DNA from: Alphaproteobacteria bacterium
GTDB taxonomy: Bacteria; Pseudomonadota; Alphaproteobacteria; Caulobacterales; Parvularculaceae
DNA: 64,000 nt
Direction: 5' to 3'
Assembly: GCA_016125455.1 (NCBI GenBank)
Contig: WGLS01000007.1
Coordinates: 62,001 to 126,000, forward strand
Both the position numbers and the translations under genes were made by a program. Every line of letters starts with the position of its first letter. The stretch's first letter is position 1. Below, piece by piece: positions 17,714-25,492 of this stretch. The notes below the pieces were generated by a model, which saw only the letters and a list, made by a program, of their open reading frames with translations, did not search any database and had not been told where the DNA came from.

Positions 17714-20500
17714 ATGGCGAACAGACGGCGTAAGACGAGCGCTTTTGCCAAAGACGCGGCGCGGATGGCGACGGCGGCTCTTTGCGTCGGCGCAGCCTTT
17801 GCGACGCCATCTGCGATCTCGCCGGCCGTTGCGCAAGAGGCCGGGATCGCCGCCGCGTCGGTGACGCCGCGGCTGAAGCCCCCAGCGCCGGCGCCGCAAT
17901 TCATCAGTCGCGACGACCTCGCCCGGATAGAGGCCGTGCGCGACGCCCTTGGCCGGAAGCGGCATGCCGACGCGCGCCGCGCCGCGGAGCATGTCGAGCA
18001 GCCCATCGCCCGGTCGCTCGCGTTGTGGTATTATTTTGACGCGCAGGATCCGCTCGTTTCGATGGCGGACGCCAAGGCGTTCCTCGACGCGCATCCCGAC
18101 TGGCCGTCGCTGTCGCGCATTCAAGCGCATGCGGAGGAAAATTTCCCGCCAAATCTTTCGGCCCGCGACGTTCTCGACTTCTTCGATCAGCGCGACCCGG
18201 TCACGACCGAAGGCAAGATGGCGCTGGCCTCGGCGCTCATTGCGACGGGATCGGAGGAAGGCGCAACGGCCCGCATCCGGGACTCCTGGCGGCATGACGC
18301 GTTCACCCTTGCGGAAGAACGCGATTTCCTTCAGCGATTTGGGCGCTTTATCCGGACCGAAGACCATATCGCGCGCGCCGACGACCTGTTGTTCAAGCGC
18401 CAGGTCACGAATGCGCGCCGCGTGTTTTCACGCCTTCCGGCAGCGGATCGCCGCAAGGCCGAGGTCCGCGCCGAACTTCTCCTGCAGGCGACGACGGCCC
18501 GTCGATCGTACGACTCACTCGGGGATGAGGAGCGGATCGATCGCGGCGTTCTGCACGCGGCATTGCGGCATTATCGTCGTGCGGACTATGAGGCGCGCGC
18601 GATGCAGATCGCCCGCGCCTTTGATGCGATCGCGGCCGCCGACCCAGTCCTGTCGGAAGGGCGCGACGACGAGGGCGCCCGCGCCATATGGAATGAACGC
18701 AACCTTCTGATGCGTTATGCGCTGAAGGAAAAGCTTTATTCCGACGCCTATGCCATGGCCGCCGGCCACGGCCTCGCCGCCGGTTCGACGGATTTTTCCG
18801 AAGCGGAGTTCAACGCGGGCTGGATCGCTCTCAGGTTCCTCAATGACCCGGCGCGGGCGCGAGTTCATTTCGCCGCGCTGACGGCAAGCGTCGGATCGCC
18901 GATCTCGCTGGCCCGCGGGTACTACTGGCTAGGCCGCGCCGACGAGGCGGCCGGCGACGGTGAAAGCGCCGAGCGCTGGTATGCGCAGGCGGCGGAATAT
19001 CCGTACGTTTATTATGGCCAGCTCGCGGCGGAAAAGATGGGCGGCGCCGCGCTTGAAGCCAGGTTCGAAGGCGCGCCGGGCCCATCCCCCGAGGAAAAGG
19101 CGGCGTTTGCCGCCCGCCCGGCGGCGCAGGCATTGCGGATGCTGTCGGAAATTGGCGATCAGCGGGCGTTCTTGATTTTTGGCTACCACCTGGACGACCG
19201 GCTGGCGAGCGTCGGCGAATTCATCGAGCTCGCGGACGCGGCGGCGCGCCTGCCCGCGCCGCACGTGACGGTCCGCGCCGGCAAGGCCGGCGCGATCCGC
19301 GGCGTTTTCGCGCCGCAGGTATCCTATCCGACGATTTTCGTGCCGGACGACGCGACGCAATTCGCGCCGGTCGAGGTCATTCTCGGGCTGTCGCGCCAGG
19401 AAAGCGAATTCAACCCCCGCGCCTATTCCAGGGTCGGCGCGCGCGGCCTCATGCAACTGATGCCGGCGACCGCGAAGATCACCGCAAACAAGGAGCGCAT
19501 TCACTATCAGCAGACGGCGCTTCTGGACGATCCGAACTACAACATGCTTATTGGCTCGGCGCACCTTTCGCATCTGCTAAAGGATGTAGACGGATCATGG
19601 CCGATGGTGTTTGCCGGGTACAATGCCGGCATCGGCCGCGTCAACCAGTGGGTCGAGGCGTATGGCGACCCGCGCCGGGACGACGTCGACCCGATCGACT
19701 GGATCGAGCAGATCCCGTTCTCGGAGACGCGGAACTACGTGCAGCGGGTGCTTGAGAACGTGCAGGTTTACAGAAGCGCGCTTTCCGGCGCGCCGCTCGC
19801 CGGGCGCCTCGCTCTTGACATCGAAAGCGGCGGGCCAACGGGGCGCGCCGGCAAGGGTCCGGCCATCACGTCCGCCGGGTATGCGCCCGACGCGCCGGCG
19901 CGCATTGTCAAGATCGCTGACGCCTTTTTCGCCGCGCCGCCGCCCGCGGCAACGGCAGCCGCAACCGCAGTCACGCCGGCGGCGCCGGTCACATCCATTG
20001 CTGCGGCCGACGCAAATGCCGAAGTCCGCGCAGCGCGGGCCAGCGCCCGCAAGGCGGCCGACCCGTCGATCGCGGTTGAGGCCCAAGTCGGCGCTGGCGT
20101 CATCAACGCGCCGGCGGCGTCGAACGTCGCGCCAGCCTCCGTTGAAACAAAAAAGACCGCGCTCGCGCCTGACGCCGAGGGCGCGCCGGCCGCGCCGCTT
20201 GACGTGGCGGCTGGCGCGCCAACGCAGGCAGCGAGCGGCACGGCGACGGACGTCGAGGTTGCGCCGCAGCCGATCCCCGTGACGGCAAAGGTCGAACAGA
20301 CCGCCGACGCGCGCCGCGACGAGTGTTTCGGGTACGCCGTCTTCATCGCTTCGGCAGATCCGGAGAATGCCTCCGCGCAGGATCTCAATGCCGGCGTGCT
20401 CGCCGAACTGACGTCCGGCGGCGGCGCCTGCGAGACGGGCGGCGCCCCGGAGGACCTCAACGCCGACGCGGAGGATGGCGCGCCGGGCGACAATCGCTGA
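17714..20500 (+). CDS. Soluble lytic murein transglycosylase (Slt family) with a long Ala/Pro-rich tail
   Basis: Periplasmic peptidoglycan-cleaving enzyme, 928 residues from ATG 17714 (GGGCGAGGG upstream; the track start is 29 codons too early). A signal peptide (MANRRRKTSAF...AVAQE) precedes a long superhelical alpha domain (about 60-540) and a C-terminal SLT domain (about 549-670). In the SLT domain SRQESEFNPRAYSRVGARGLMQLMPATAK carries the catalytic Glu, near residue 563; VFAGYNAGIGRVNQW and ETRNYVQRVLENVQVYR complete it. The last 230 residues are low-complexity Ala/Pro/Val sequence ending in two cysteines, not part of classical Slt70. Divergent from dapA. Confidence 0.92.
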   Translation: MANRRRKTSAFAKDAARMATAALCVGAAFATPSAISPAVAQEAGIAAASVTPRLKPPAPAPQFISRDDLARIEAVRDALGRKRHADARRAAEHVEQPIARSLALWYYFDAQDPLVSMADAKAFLDAHPDWPSLSRIQAHAEENFPPNLSARDVLDFFDQRDPVTTEGKMALASALIATGSEEGATARIRDSWRHDAFTLAEERDFLQRFGRFIRTEDHIARADDLLFKRQVTNARRVFSRLPAADRRKAEVRAELLLQATTARRSYDSLGDEERIDRGVLHAALRHYRRADYEARAMQIARAFDAIAAADPVLSEGRDDEGARAIWNERNLLMRYALKEKLYSDAYAMAAGHGLAAGSTDFSEAEFNAGWIALRFLNDPARARVHFAALTASVGSPISLARGYYWLGRADEAAGDGESAERWYAQAAEYPYVYYGQLAAEKMGGAALEARFEGAPGPSPEEKAAFAARPAAQALRMLSEIGDQRAFLIFGYHLDDRLASVGEFIELADAAARLPAPHVTVRAGKAGAIRGVFAPQVSYPTIFVPDDATQFAPVEVILGLSRQESEFNPRAYSRVGARGLMQLMPATAKITANKERIHYQQTALLDDPNYNMLIGSAHLSHLLKDVDGSWPMVFAGYNAGIGRVNQWVEAYGDPRRDDVDPIDWIEQIPFSETRNYVQRVLENVQVYRSALSGAPLAGRLALDIESGGPTGRAGKGPAITSAGYAPDAPARIVKIADAFFAAPPPAATAAATAVTPAAPVTSIAAADANAEVRAARASARKAADPSIAVEAQVGAGVINAPAASNVAPASVETKKTALAPDAEGAPAAPLDVAAGAPTQAASGTATDVEVAPQPIPVTAKVEQTADARRDECFGYAVFIASADPENASAQDLNAGVLAELTSGGGACETGGAPEDLNADAEDGAPGDNR

Positions 20501-20565
20501 CCTCGCCGATCCGACCCGCACGGCGGGCCTTGCATCCCGGGCGGAATGCGGACACTTTCCGCCGC

Positions 20566-20657
20566 GGAGACGTGGCCGAGTGGTCGAAGGCGCTCCCCTG
20601 CTAAGGGAGTAAGGGTGTTAAAGCCCTTCGAGGGTTCGAATCCCTTCGTCTCCGCCA
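20566..20657 (+). tRNA. tRNA-Ser (anticodon GCT)
   Basis: Complete class-II tRNA of 92 nt with encoded CCA. The acceptor stem GGAGACG pairs with CGTCTCC, the D-arm starts TGGCCGAGTGG, the anticodon arm is CTCCC-CTGCTAA-GGGAG with anticodon GCT at 20600-20602, a long variable arm (TAAGGGTGTTAAAGCCC) follows, then T-arm GAGGGTTCGAATCCCTT. Reads AGC/AGU. Its 3' end borders the less GC-rich module at 20.9-25.1 kb. Confidence 0.97.
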
Positions 20658-20902
20658 GAATGACTCTTGATTTGCATTGCCCAACGCCACCGGACCACGA
20701 TCACGAAAGCGGAAAAAACCGTGGTCATGCGACTTTTGAAATGACCATGCGACCAATCGCCCGATCCTCTGGCGCGCGATTTGGTTCGTCAGCATTGAGA
20801 ACAAAGCGAGACTTATCCGGGATGACTCTCCGCGCATTCGAGCGAAGCGCGCTTATTTCCGCCAGCCCCTGAATTCAGGCAATAGTCCGCCAATACCGGG
20901 AA

Positions 20903-22141
20903 TTACTCGACTATCCAGGCAATCCGCTTTTCCAATGCTTGGATATCGCGATCCAGGAATGGCAGGTAATGCGAAGCTTCCTGCAAGTGAGCAAGCGCAG
21001 CATGGTCGTCGCCGGCCGCGAGTTCCGCGCGCGCGAGCGCATACTTCAACTCGGCAAAAGCGGGTTCCTGTGCGATAGCGGCGCGTGCGTCACGCAACGC
21101 GTCCGCGGCGCGTTCGCTACTTGCGCCGTGGCGAATAATCAGGTCAGCCGTCAACTGCGCCCTGAGACCGCGCGCCAAAGCGAATGATCCGTCGCGCTCA
21201 ATGACGCTATCAAGCTTTGCGATCGCTGCATTCAGGTTAAGCTCGCTTGGCATCGCGCTCAATTCGAGCGCCTCGAAAAAGGCATCACGCGAAAAGCTGT
21301 CAGCCGACAAGGCCGATGCGCGTTGAAACAGGGCGCCATTTCGCGCCAACGCCAATTTTACATTTCGAACAAAATGCGGAACCGCCCTTTCGGCGAAATT
21401 TTCGGAAAATCGATATTCGTCGGCCCACAAAATTTCTTCCGTCAGGCCGTGGATTAGTTGGTAGGAAGCAATCTTGTCGCCATTACGCTCGATCAAGGCG
21501 CTCGAAATGATGATGTCCGTTGACAGATCTTTCGCAATATCGCGGGCGCGAACCGAAGAAATGGCGCCGCTCGACAAAGTCGCCAGCGCGTCAACGCCTT
21601 GTAGCTGAGAAAGCTGCCCAGCGAGTCGGCGATTGGCGTCAAACCACAGACTTTTGTCAAACTGTTCCGGGTCCCTTATCGCCAGTTCGTTCAGCACTGC
21701 AATGCGCACTGAGTCTTTCCGGTTGTTCGTGTCCGGCCTTGCCAACAAGACAGTCGCGAAAATCAGCGCAACGAAGCCAAAAGCAATAATAACCGGCGAG
21801 AGGCGCGATCGTTTCACCGGCGCCGTCGAGCCGAAATGCCCGCGGAGCTGACGGGGCGGGATTGTCAGTCTGTATCCGACCCCATGCGCCGCCACAATTG
21901 CATCCGCAGGCGCGCCGATCTCAGCCAGCGCCTTTCGAACCAGACGCACGCGCTGCTTGATGGTTTCGCGAGTAACCTGCGCGCCCCAGACAGCGCTTTC
22001 GATGTCATCAAAATGGACGGGATTCGGAGCGTTGCTGGTCAGCAATTCCAGGAGCCGGAACGAATAATCCGGCAGCTTTGTTTCGGCTTCACCTAACCGG
22101 ACCGTTTGCTTGAGCGGATCCAACTCGATTTCAATCGTCAT
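20903..22141 (-). CDS. CadC/ToxR-like membrane-anchored winged-helix regulator
   Basis: A 412-residue one-component regulator. The N-terminal OmpR/PhoB-type winged helix (about 1-95) ends with TRETIKQRVRLVRKALAEIGAPADAIVAAHGVGYRLT. One TM segment (about 118-138, SPVIIAFGFVALIFATVLLA) places the C-terminal 270 residues, which contain TPR-like helices (LARGLRAQLTADLI..., AELKYALARAELAAGDDHAALAHLQEA), in the periplasm. I start at ATG 22141; the track TTG at 22183 would overlap the direct repeats proposed as its operator. It is divergent from the repeat-protein gene and likely controls it. The signal sensed is unknown. Confidence 0.82.
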   Translation of the reverse strand: MTIEIELDPLKQTVRLGEAETKLPDYSFRLLELLTSNAPNPVHFDDIESAVWGAQVTRETIKQRVRLVRKALAEIGAPADAIVAAHGVGYRLTIPPRQLRGHFGSTAPVKRSRLSPVIIAFGFVALIFATVLLARPDTNNRKDSVRIAVLNELAIRDPEQFDKSLWFDANRRLAGQLSQLQGVDALATLSSGAISSVRARDIAKDLSTDIIISSALIERNGDKIASYQLIHGLTEEILWADEYRFSENFAERAVPHFVRNVKLALARNGALFQRASALSADSFSRDAFFEALELSAMPSELNLNAAIAKLDSVIERDGSFALARGLRAQLTADLIIRHGASSERAADALRDARAAIAQEPAFAELKYALARAELAAGDDHAALAHLQEASHYLPFLDRDIQALEKRIAWIVE

Positions 22142-22175
22142 GACACTACGCCCGAGCGCCTCGGATTTGCTGGTT

Positions 22176-22192
22176 TTCACCAAGATTCACCA
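22176..22192. promoter_or_regulatory. Phased TTCACCA direct repeats, candidate winged-helix operator
   Basis: TTCACCA occurs twice with a period of exactly 10 bp (TTCACCAAGATTCACCA), in the 158-nt divergent intergenic region between the CadC-like regulator and the repeat-protein gene. Head-to-tail half-sites one helical turn apart are the usual target form of OmpR-family winged helices. Assignment is inferred. Confidence 0.45.
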
Positions 22193-22299
22193 GGCTTTTC
22201 TTCGCGACCATCCAGTTAATGGTCAATCTTGCCTCATCCGAATCCCGAGATCGGCGGCCCGGCCAAATGCACCCTACTTACACCTTATCGAGGAACCCA

Positions 22300-23679
22300 A
22301 TGCAAATTCTGTTTCGCTTGTTGCTTTTGGCCGGCGCCCTTGGCGCAATGATCACTTCGGGCGCTGACGCCAACGGCAAAAGCGCCGATCAGGCGCAACC
22401 GGCCGAATATTTTGCAACGTTGCCGTTTCGCGAGACGCCGTTCTCGCCGTTGAAAGGCATCCACCGGATTTCCGCGGAAGAGGCCAGAACGCGAAAACAC
22501 TTCAGATTTGAATATGATGCTGAAGGGCGTCCGACCCAGGTTTCCTTCATGCAAGGCGAAAGGGCGGTCAGCCTGAACGACAGCGCTGACTATTACTTCT
22601 TCGCACCCCGGCTCAAGATCGAGTACGGCGCGAAGACAGAGACCCGCGCGTTCTTCGACAAGCACGGGAATCGCATTGCCGTCAACGGCGATGTCTTCCA
22701 GGAAGTCTATCGCCTAGATGAGCGCGGGTACCGCCGTTCACTTGAGTTTTACAACGTGGACGGTGATCCCGTTGAGAATAGCTGGGGCATTGCTCGCTAT
22801 GAGTGGTCGCTGCTTGATGACGGGTCCGTAGCCGAAAAGCGCTACGGGATTAACGGCGAGCTGGCGCAATTGCGCAGCGGATTTCCCTTCTTCGAGGTGC
22901 GCTTTCATTACGGTCCATACGGCTGGCTGGCGCTCATGCAGAACTATGGCGTCAACGGCAGACTGACAATGAATGAATTGAACGCCGCGCAAGACCGTCT
23001 TGAATACGCCGCAAATGGCGATCTTCTGTCATGGAATGTTCTGGACGTGGATGGCAATTACTCCGTTGGAAACGGGCCCGGCGTTGCAAGAGGCATTCTC
23101 GAACGCAGTGCCGAGGGATACGAGATTGTTGAGCGGTACGAGAACGCGGATGGTGAACCCATCGCCAATAGCTACGGATTTTCCTACACGCGAAAGGTGA
23201 ATGACCGTTTTGGAAACCGGATCGAGGCGAGCAACTTCACGCTCGACGGACGCCAGCTCATGATCAGCGAGGGGCGCGGTTATGCAGGCTGGCGCGCAAC
23301 CTATGACGACGATGGCCGCAACCGGACCAAGATCGAATTCTTCGGTGCGGAGCGTAGGCCCGTGATCCGCGGGGATCGCGGCTATTTTGCCATTCGCTTC
23401 GAGTACGACGAAAGCGACAATGAAATCGCGGTCTATTACGAAGGCGCGAACGGCGAACCCGTCAACTCCAATGACGCCGGCGTCGCCAAAATCGAGCGCA
23501 ACTACGACAATCGGGGCCGACTCACGCGTACGCGCCACCTCGACAAGACTGGAACCCTCGTAAATCACGCAAATGCCGGTTTCGCCGTTGAAGAGAGGAC
23601 CTATGACGATGCTCATGGCGTGCCGGAAACCGTAGCGCGCTATTCGGCCAACGGTGAATTGATCGAGCTGGTTCCATGA
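22300..23679 (+). CDS. Secreted protein of about twelve degenerate ~33-residue YD/GxPV repeats
   Basis: A 459-residue secreted protein from ATG 22300 (GAGGA upstream; the track start is 27 codons early). Signal peptide MQILFRLLLLAGALGAMITSGADA. The mature part from about residue 65 is built of roughly twelve imperfect 33-residue units. The consensus is [YF]-D-x-x-G-x(6)-[FY]-x-x-x-G-x-P-V-x-N-x-x-G-x-A; clear copies are ENADGEPIANSYGF, YEGANGEPVNSNDAG and YNVDGDPVENSWG. These resemble YD-type or beta-hairpin repeats, but I do not recognise a named family and see no catalytic motif. It overlaps the next gene by 4 nt (ATGA). The hydrolase and the regulator flank it as a module. Confidence 0.75.
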   Translation: MQILFRLLLLAGALGAMITSGADANGKSADQAQPAEYFATLPFRETPFSPLKGIHRISAEEARTRKHFRFEYDAEGRPTQVSFMQGERAVSLNDSADYYFFAPRLKIEYGAKTETRAFFDKHGNRIAVNGDVFQEVYRLDERGYRRSLEFYNVDGDPVENSWGIARYEWSLLDDGSVAEKRYGINGELAQLRSGFPFFEVRFHYGPYGWLALMQNYGVNGRLTMNELNAAQDRLEYAANGDLLSWNVLDVDGNYSVGNGPGVARGILERSAEGYEIVERYENADGEPIANSYGFSYTRKVNDRFGNRIEASNFTLDGRQLMISEGRGYAGWRATYDDDGRNRTKIEFFGAERRPVIRGDRGYFAIRFEYDESDNEIAVYYEGANGEPVNSNDAGVAKIERNYDNRGRLTRTRHLDKTGTLVNHANAGFAVEERTYDDAHGVPETVARYSANGELIELVP

Positions 23680-25136
23680 AGGCAACGATACGTATAGTGA
23701 TGTTCTGTCGGTTGGGTTTGTTCTGTATTGCGATCATAACGGGATCTCTTTCCATGACATCCTGTCTCGCGCGCCAAGCGGTGGACGCAAAAGCCGATCG
23801 CGCCCGGATTGCCGACAAAATTCTCGATGCGCTGGTTGAAGCTAATGGCGTTCCCGGCATGGCGGCGGCCGTCACGATCGATGGTGAACTGGTCTGGTCG
23901 GGCGTTGCAGGTTACCGGGACGTTTCAAGGGATCTATTGGTTGGCGCCAATACCATCTTCCGCCTGGCCAGCGTTTCAAAAGTCATCACCGCAGGCGCAG
24001 TTGCCAAACTGTACGAAGATGGCGTCTTGGACATTGACGCTCCACTTCAGGCATACGTTTCATACATGCCGCCAGATTGGCCGGAAATGACAGCAAGGCA
24101 GCTTGCTGCTCATTTGTCGGGCATTCCTCACTATCAGCCGGTTGATGCGAACCTTGGCGATCGGCGGCATGGATCGACAAAAGACGCCGTGAGCGTTTTC
24201 ACCGATCGTGAATTGCTTTCCGAACCGGGTGCTGAATATCATTACTCCTCATTTGGATACACGTTGCTGAGCGCCGCAGTTGAGGAAGCGGCGGGGAATC
24301 CGTTTCTGGATTACCTGGAATCCAATATAGTGAAGGATCTTGGAATCAGGCCTGACGCACTGTTGTTTGGCGTTCCAAACGCATCTCTTGCTTACGAATT
24401 CGTCGATGGCGCAGCCGCCTTAGCGGAAGACCACGATTACAGCTACAGTTGGGGCGGGGCGGGACTTAGCGCAACAGCGCCTGCGCTCGCGATGTTTGGC
24501 GCGCGTATGCTCGCAGGCGATCTCGTGGATGTTTCAACATTGGACATGATGCTCGCGCCGGCGCGGTTTAGGGACGGGCGTCCGGTCAGAGACCGCGACT
24601 ATAGCGTCGGCCTTGGCTGGCGAGTGAGCCGCGACGACGATGGAGAGCCTTACGCTCACCACGCTGGCGTCGCGATAGGCGCGCGGAGCGCACTCGCAAT
24701 TGTTCCGGGCGAGAATGTTAGCGCGGCAATTTTATCGAATGCAGCGTGGACGTCGTCTATTGAGCAGACCGCGTTGACGCTTGCACTGCCATTTCGCGCG
24801 CACTCGACCAGTCAAGACGCTTGTCCGACCGATAAACAGCAATATGAAGGCGACTTTGATGGCAATTCCGTCAAGGGAACGATTTCATTCGCGGTTGATC
24901 ACGGCGTATGTACGGGCATTGTCAGTGTAGGAAATGCATTCGGCGAGTGGCTAAACCAGTTTCCGCAGAAGGATGTGAGCGCCCTGAAGATTATAGGATT
25001 GAGATCGGACGGAGGGCTCTCCCGCGCGGCGCTCGTTACGCCCATCGGCGCGTTCGAACTCCAAAACGTTGATGGCGTATTGACCGGCCGTATTGGGCGC
25101 GGCCGAATGTTGAGAATGAACCTGGCCGGCGCCTGA
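23676..25136 (+). CDS. Serine hydrolase, beta-lactamase class C/PBP-like lipoprotein
   Basis: A 486-residue serine hydrolase. The N-terminal signal has a lipobox-like end (SLSMTSC), suggesting a lipoprotein. The class-C beta-lactamase/esterase domain shows the catalytic S-x-x-K as RLASVSKVITAG, the Tyr box as YHYSSFGYTLLSAA (Y-S-S rather than Y-x-N, seen in esterase-like members), and HHAGVAIGARSALAIVPGENV in place of the KTG strand. A C-terminal beta domain of about 100 residues follows. Translation is coupled to the repeat protein. Probably a periplasmic peptidase or esterase, not necessarily a resistance enzyme. Confidence 0.85.
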   Translation: MKATIRIVMFCRLGLFCIAIITGSLSMTSCLARQAVDAKADRARIADKILDALVEANGVPGMAAAVTIDGELVWSGVAGYRDVSRDLLVGANTIFRLASVSKVITAGAVAKLYEDGVLDIDAPLQAYVSYMPPDWPEMTARQLAAHLSGIPHYQPVDANLGDRRHGSTKDAVSVFTDRELLSEPGAEYHYSSFGYTLLSAAVEEAAGNPFLDYLESNIVKDLGIRPDALLFGVPNASLAYEFVDGAAALAEDHDYSYSWGGAGLSATAPALAMFGARMLAGDLVDVSTLDMMLAPARFRDGRPVRDRDYSVGLGWRVSRDDDGEPYAHHAGVAIGARSALAIVPGENVSAAILSNAAWTSSIEQTALTLALPFRAHSTSQDACPTDKQQYEGDFDGNSVKGTISFAVDHGVCTGIVSVGNAFGEWLNQFPQKDVSALKIIGLRSDGGLSRAALVTPIGAFELQNVDGVLTGRIGRGRMLRMNLAGA

Positions 25137-25492
25137 TCGCTGCCCGATATTCTCTTCAGACACTAGATTTGTCTGGGGGGTGATGAATGGCGGTCTTGCG
25201 CCGGAGCCGACGGCCGTCCGCCCGGCCCACGGCGTCTGGTCGCCGTTTCGCCCTATTGCCTTTTCGCCGTCTCACCCGCAATTCGCGCCGTCGGACATCC
25301 AGGCCAGTCTGATCGCACGGCGCCCACGCGGCTGCGCCCCAGTCTGCGCCCTGCCCCTGTCAGCCCGGCGAAACCTGTCCTTGGCCGACGCCTGATCGCC
25401 GCGTTCGGAGTGCAAGCCTTGACATTGGGGTCGCTCGGCATCACGCCCTGAAACGTGACAGACCTGAGTTCACCGATCGACAATTGCGCCAA
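25137..25492. other. Intergenic stretch before prfC
   Basis: About 356 nt without a supportable gene. The track ORF 25180..25395 has no recognisable domain or ribosome binding site. A short CAGAC/GTCTG inverted repeat lies just after the hydrolase stop but lacks a T-run. GC content rises back to the local norm here, marking the right edge of the less GC-rich module. Confidence 0.4.

Noticed and set aside
20693-20726. GACCACG/CGTGGTC hairpin after tRNA-Ser as terminator
   Set aside because: Stem of 7 bp with a 20-nt loop and no T-run; too weak to list.
20658-22240. A second copy of the tRNA-Ser 3' end as an att site
   Set aside because: I found only a weak CCGAATCCCG near 22,227, too short to be an attachment repeat, and no integrase gene.
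23676-25136. Calling the class-C serine hydrolases antibiotic-resistance beta-lactamases
   Set aside because: Y-S-S and altered third motif here, and extended N-terminus in the 58.1 kb gene, fit the esterase/peptidase branches; no evidence for beta-lactam hydrolysis.
25180-25395. 71-residue ORF in the gap before prfC
   Set aside because: Pro/Ala/Arg-rich composition without domain or RBS; the gap is better seen as intergenic.
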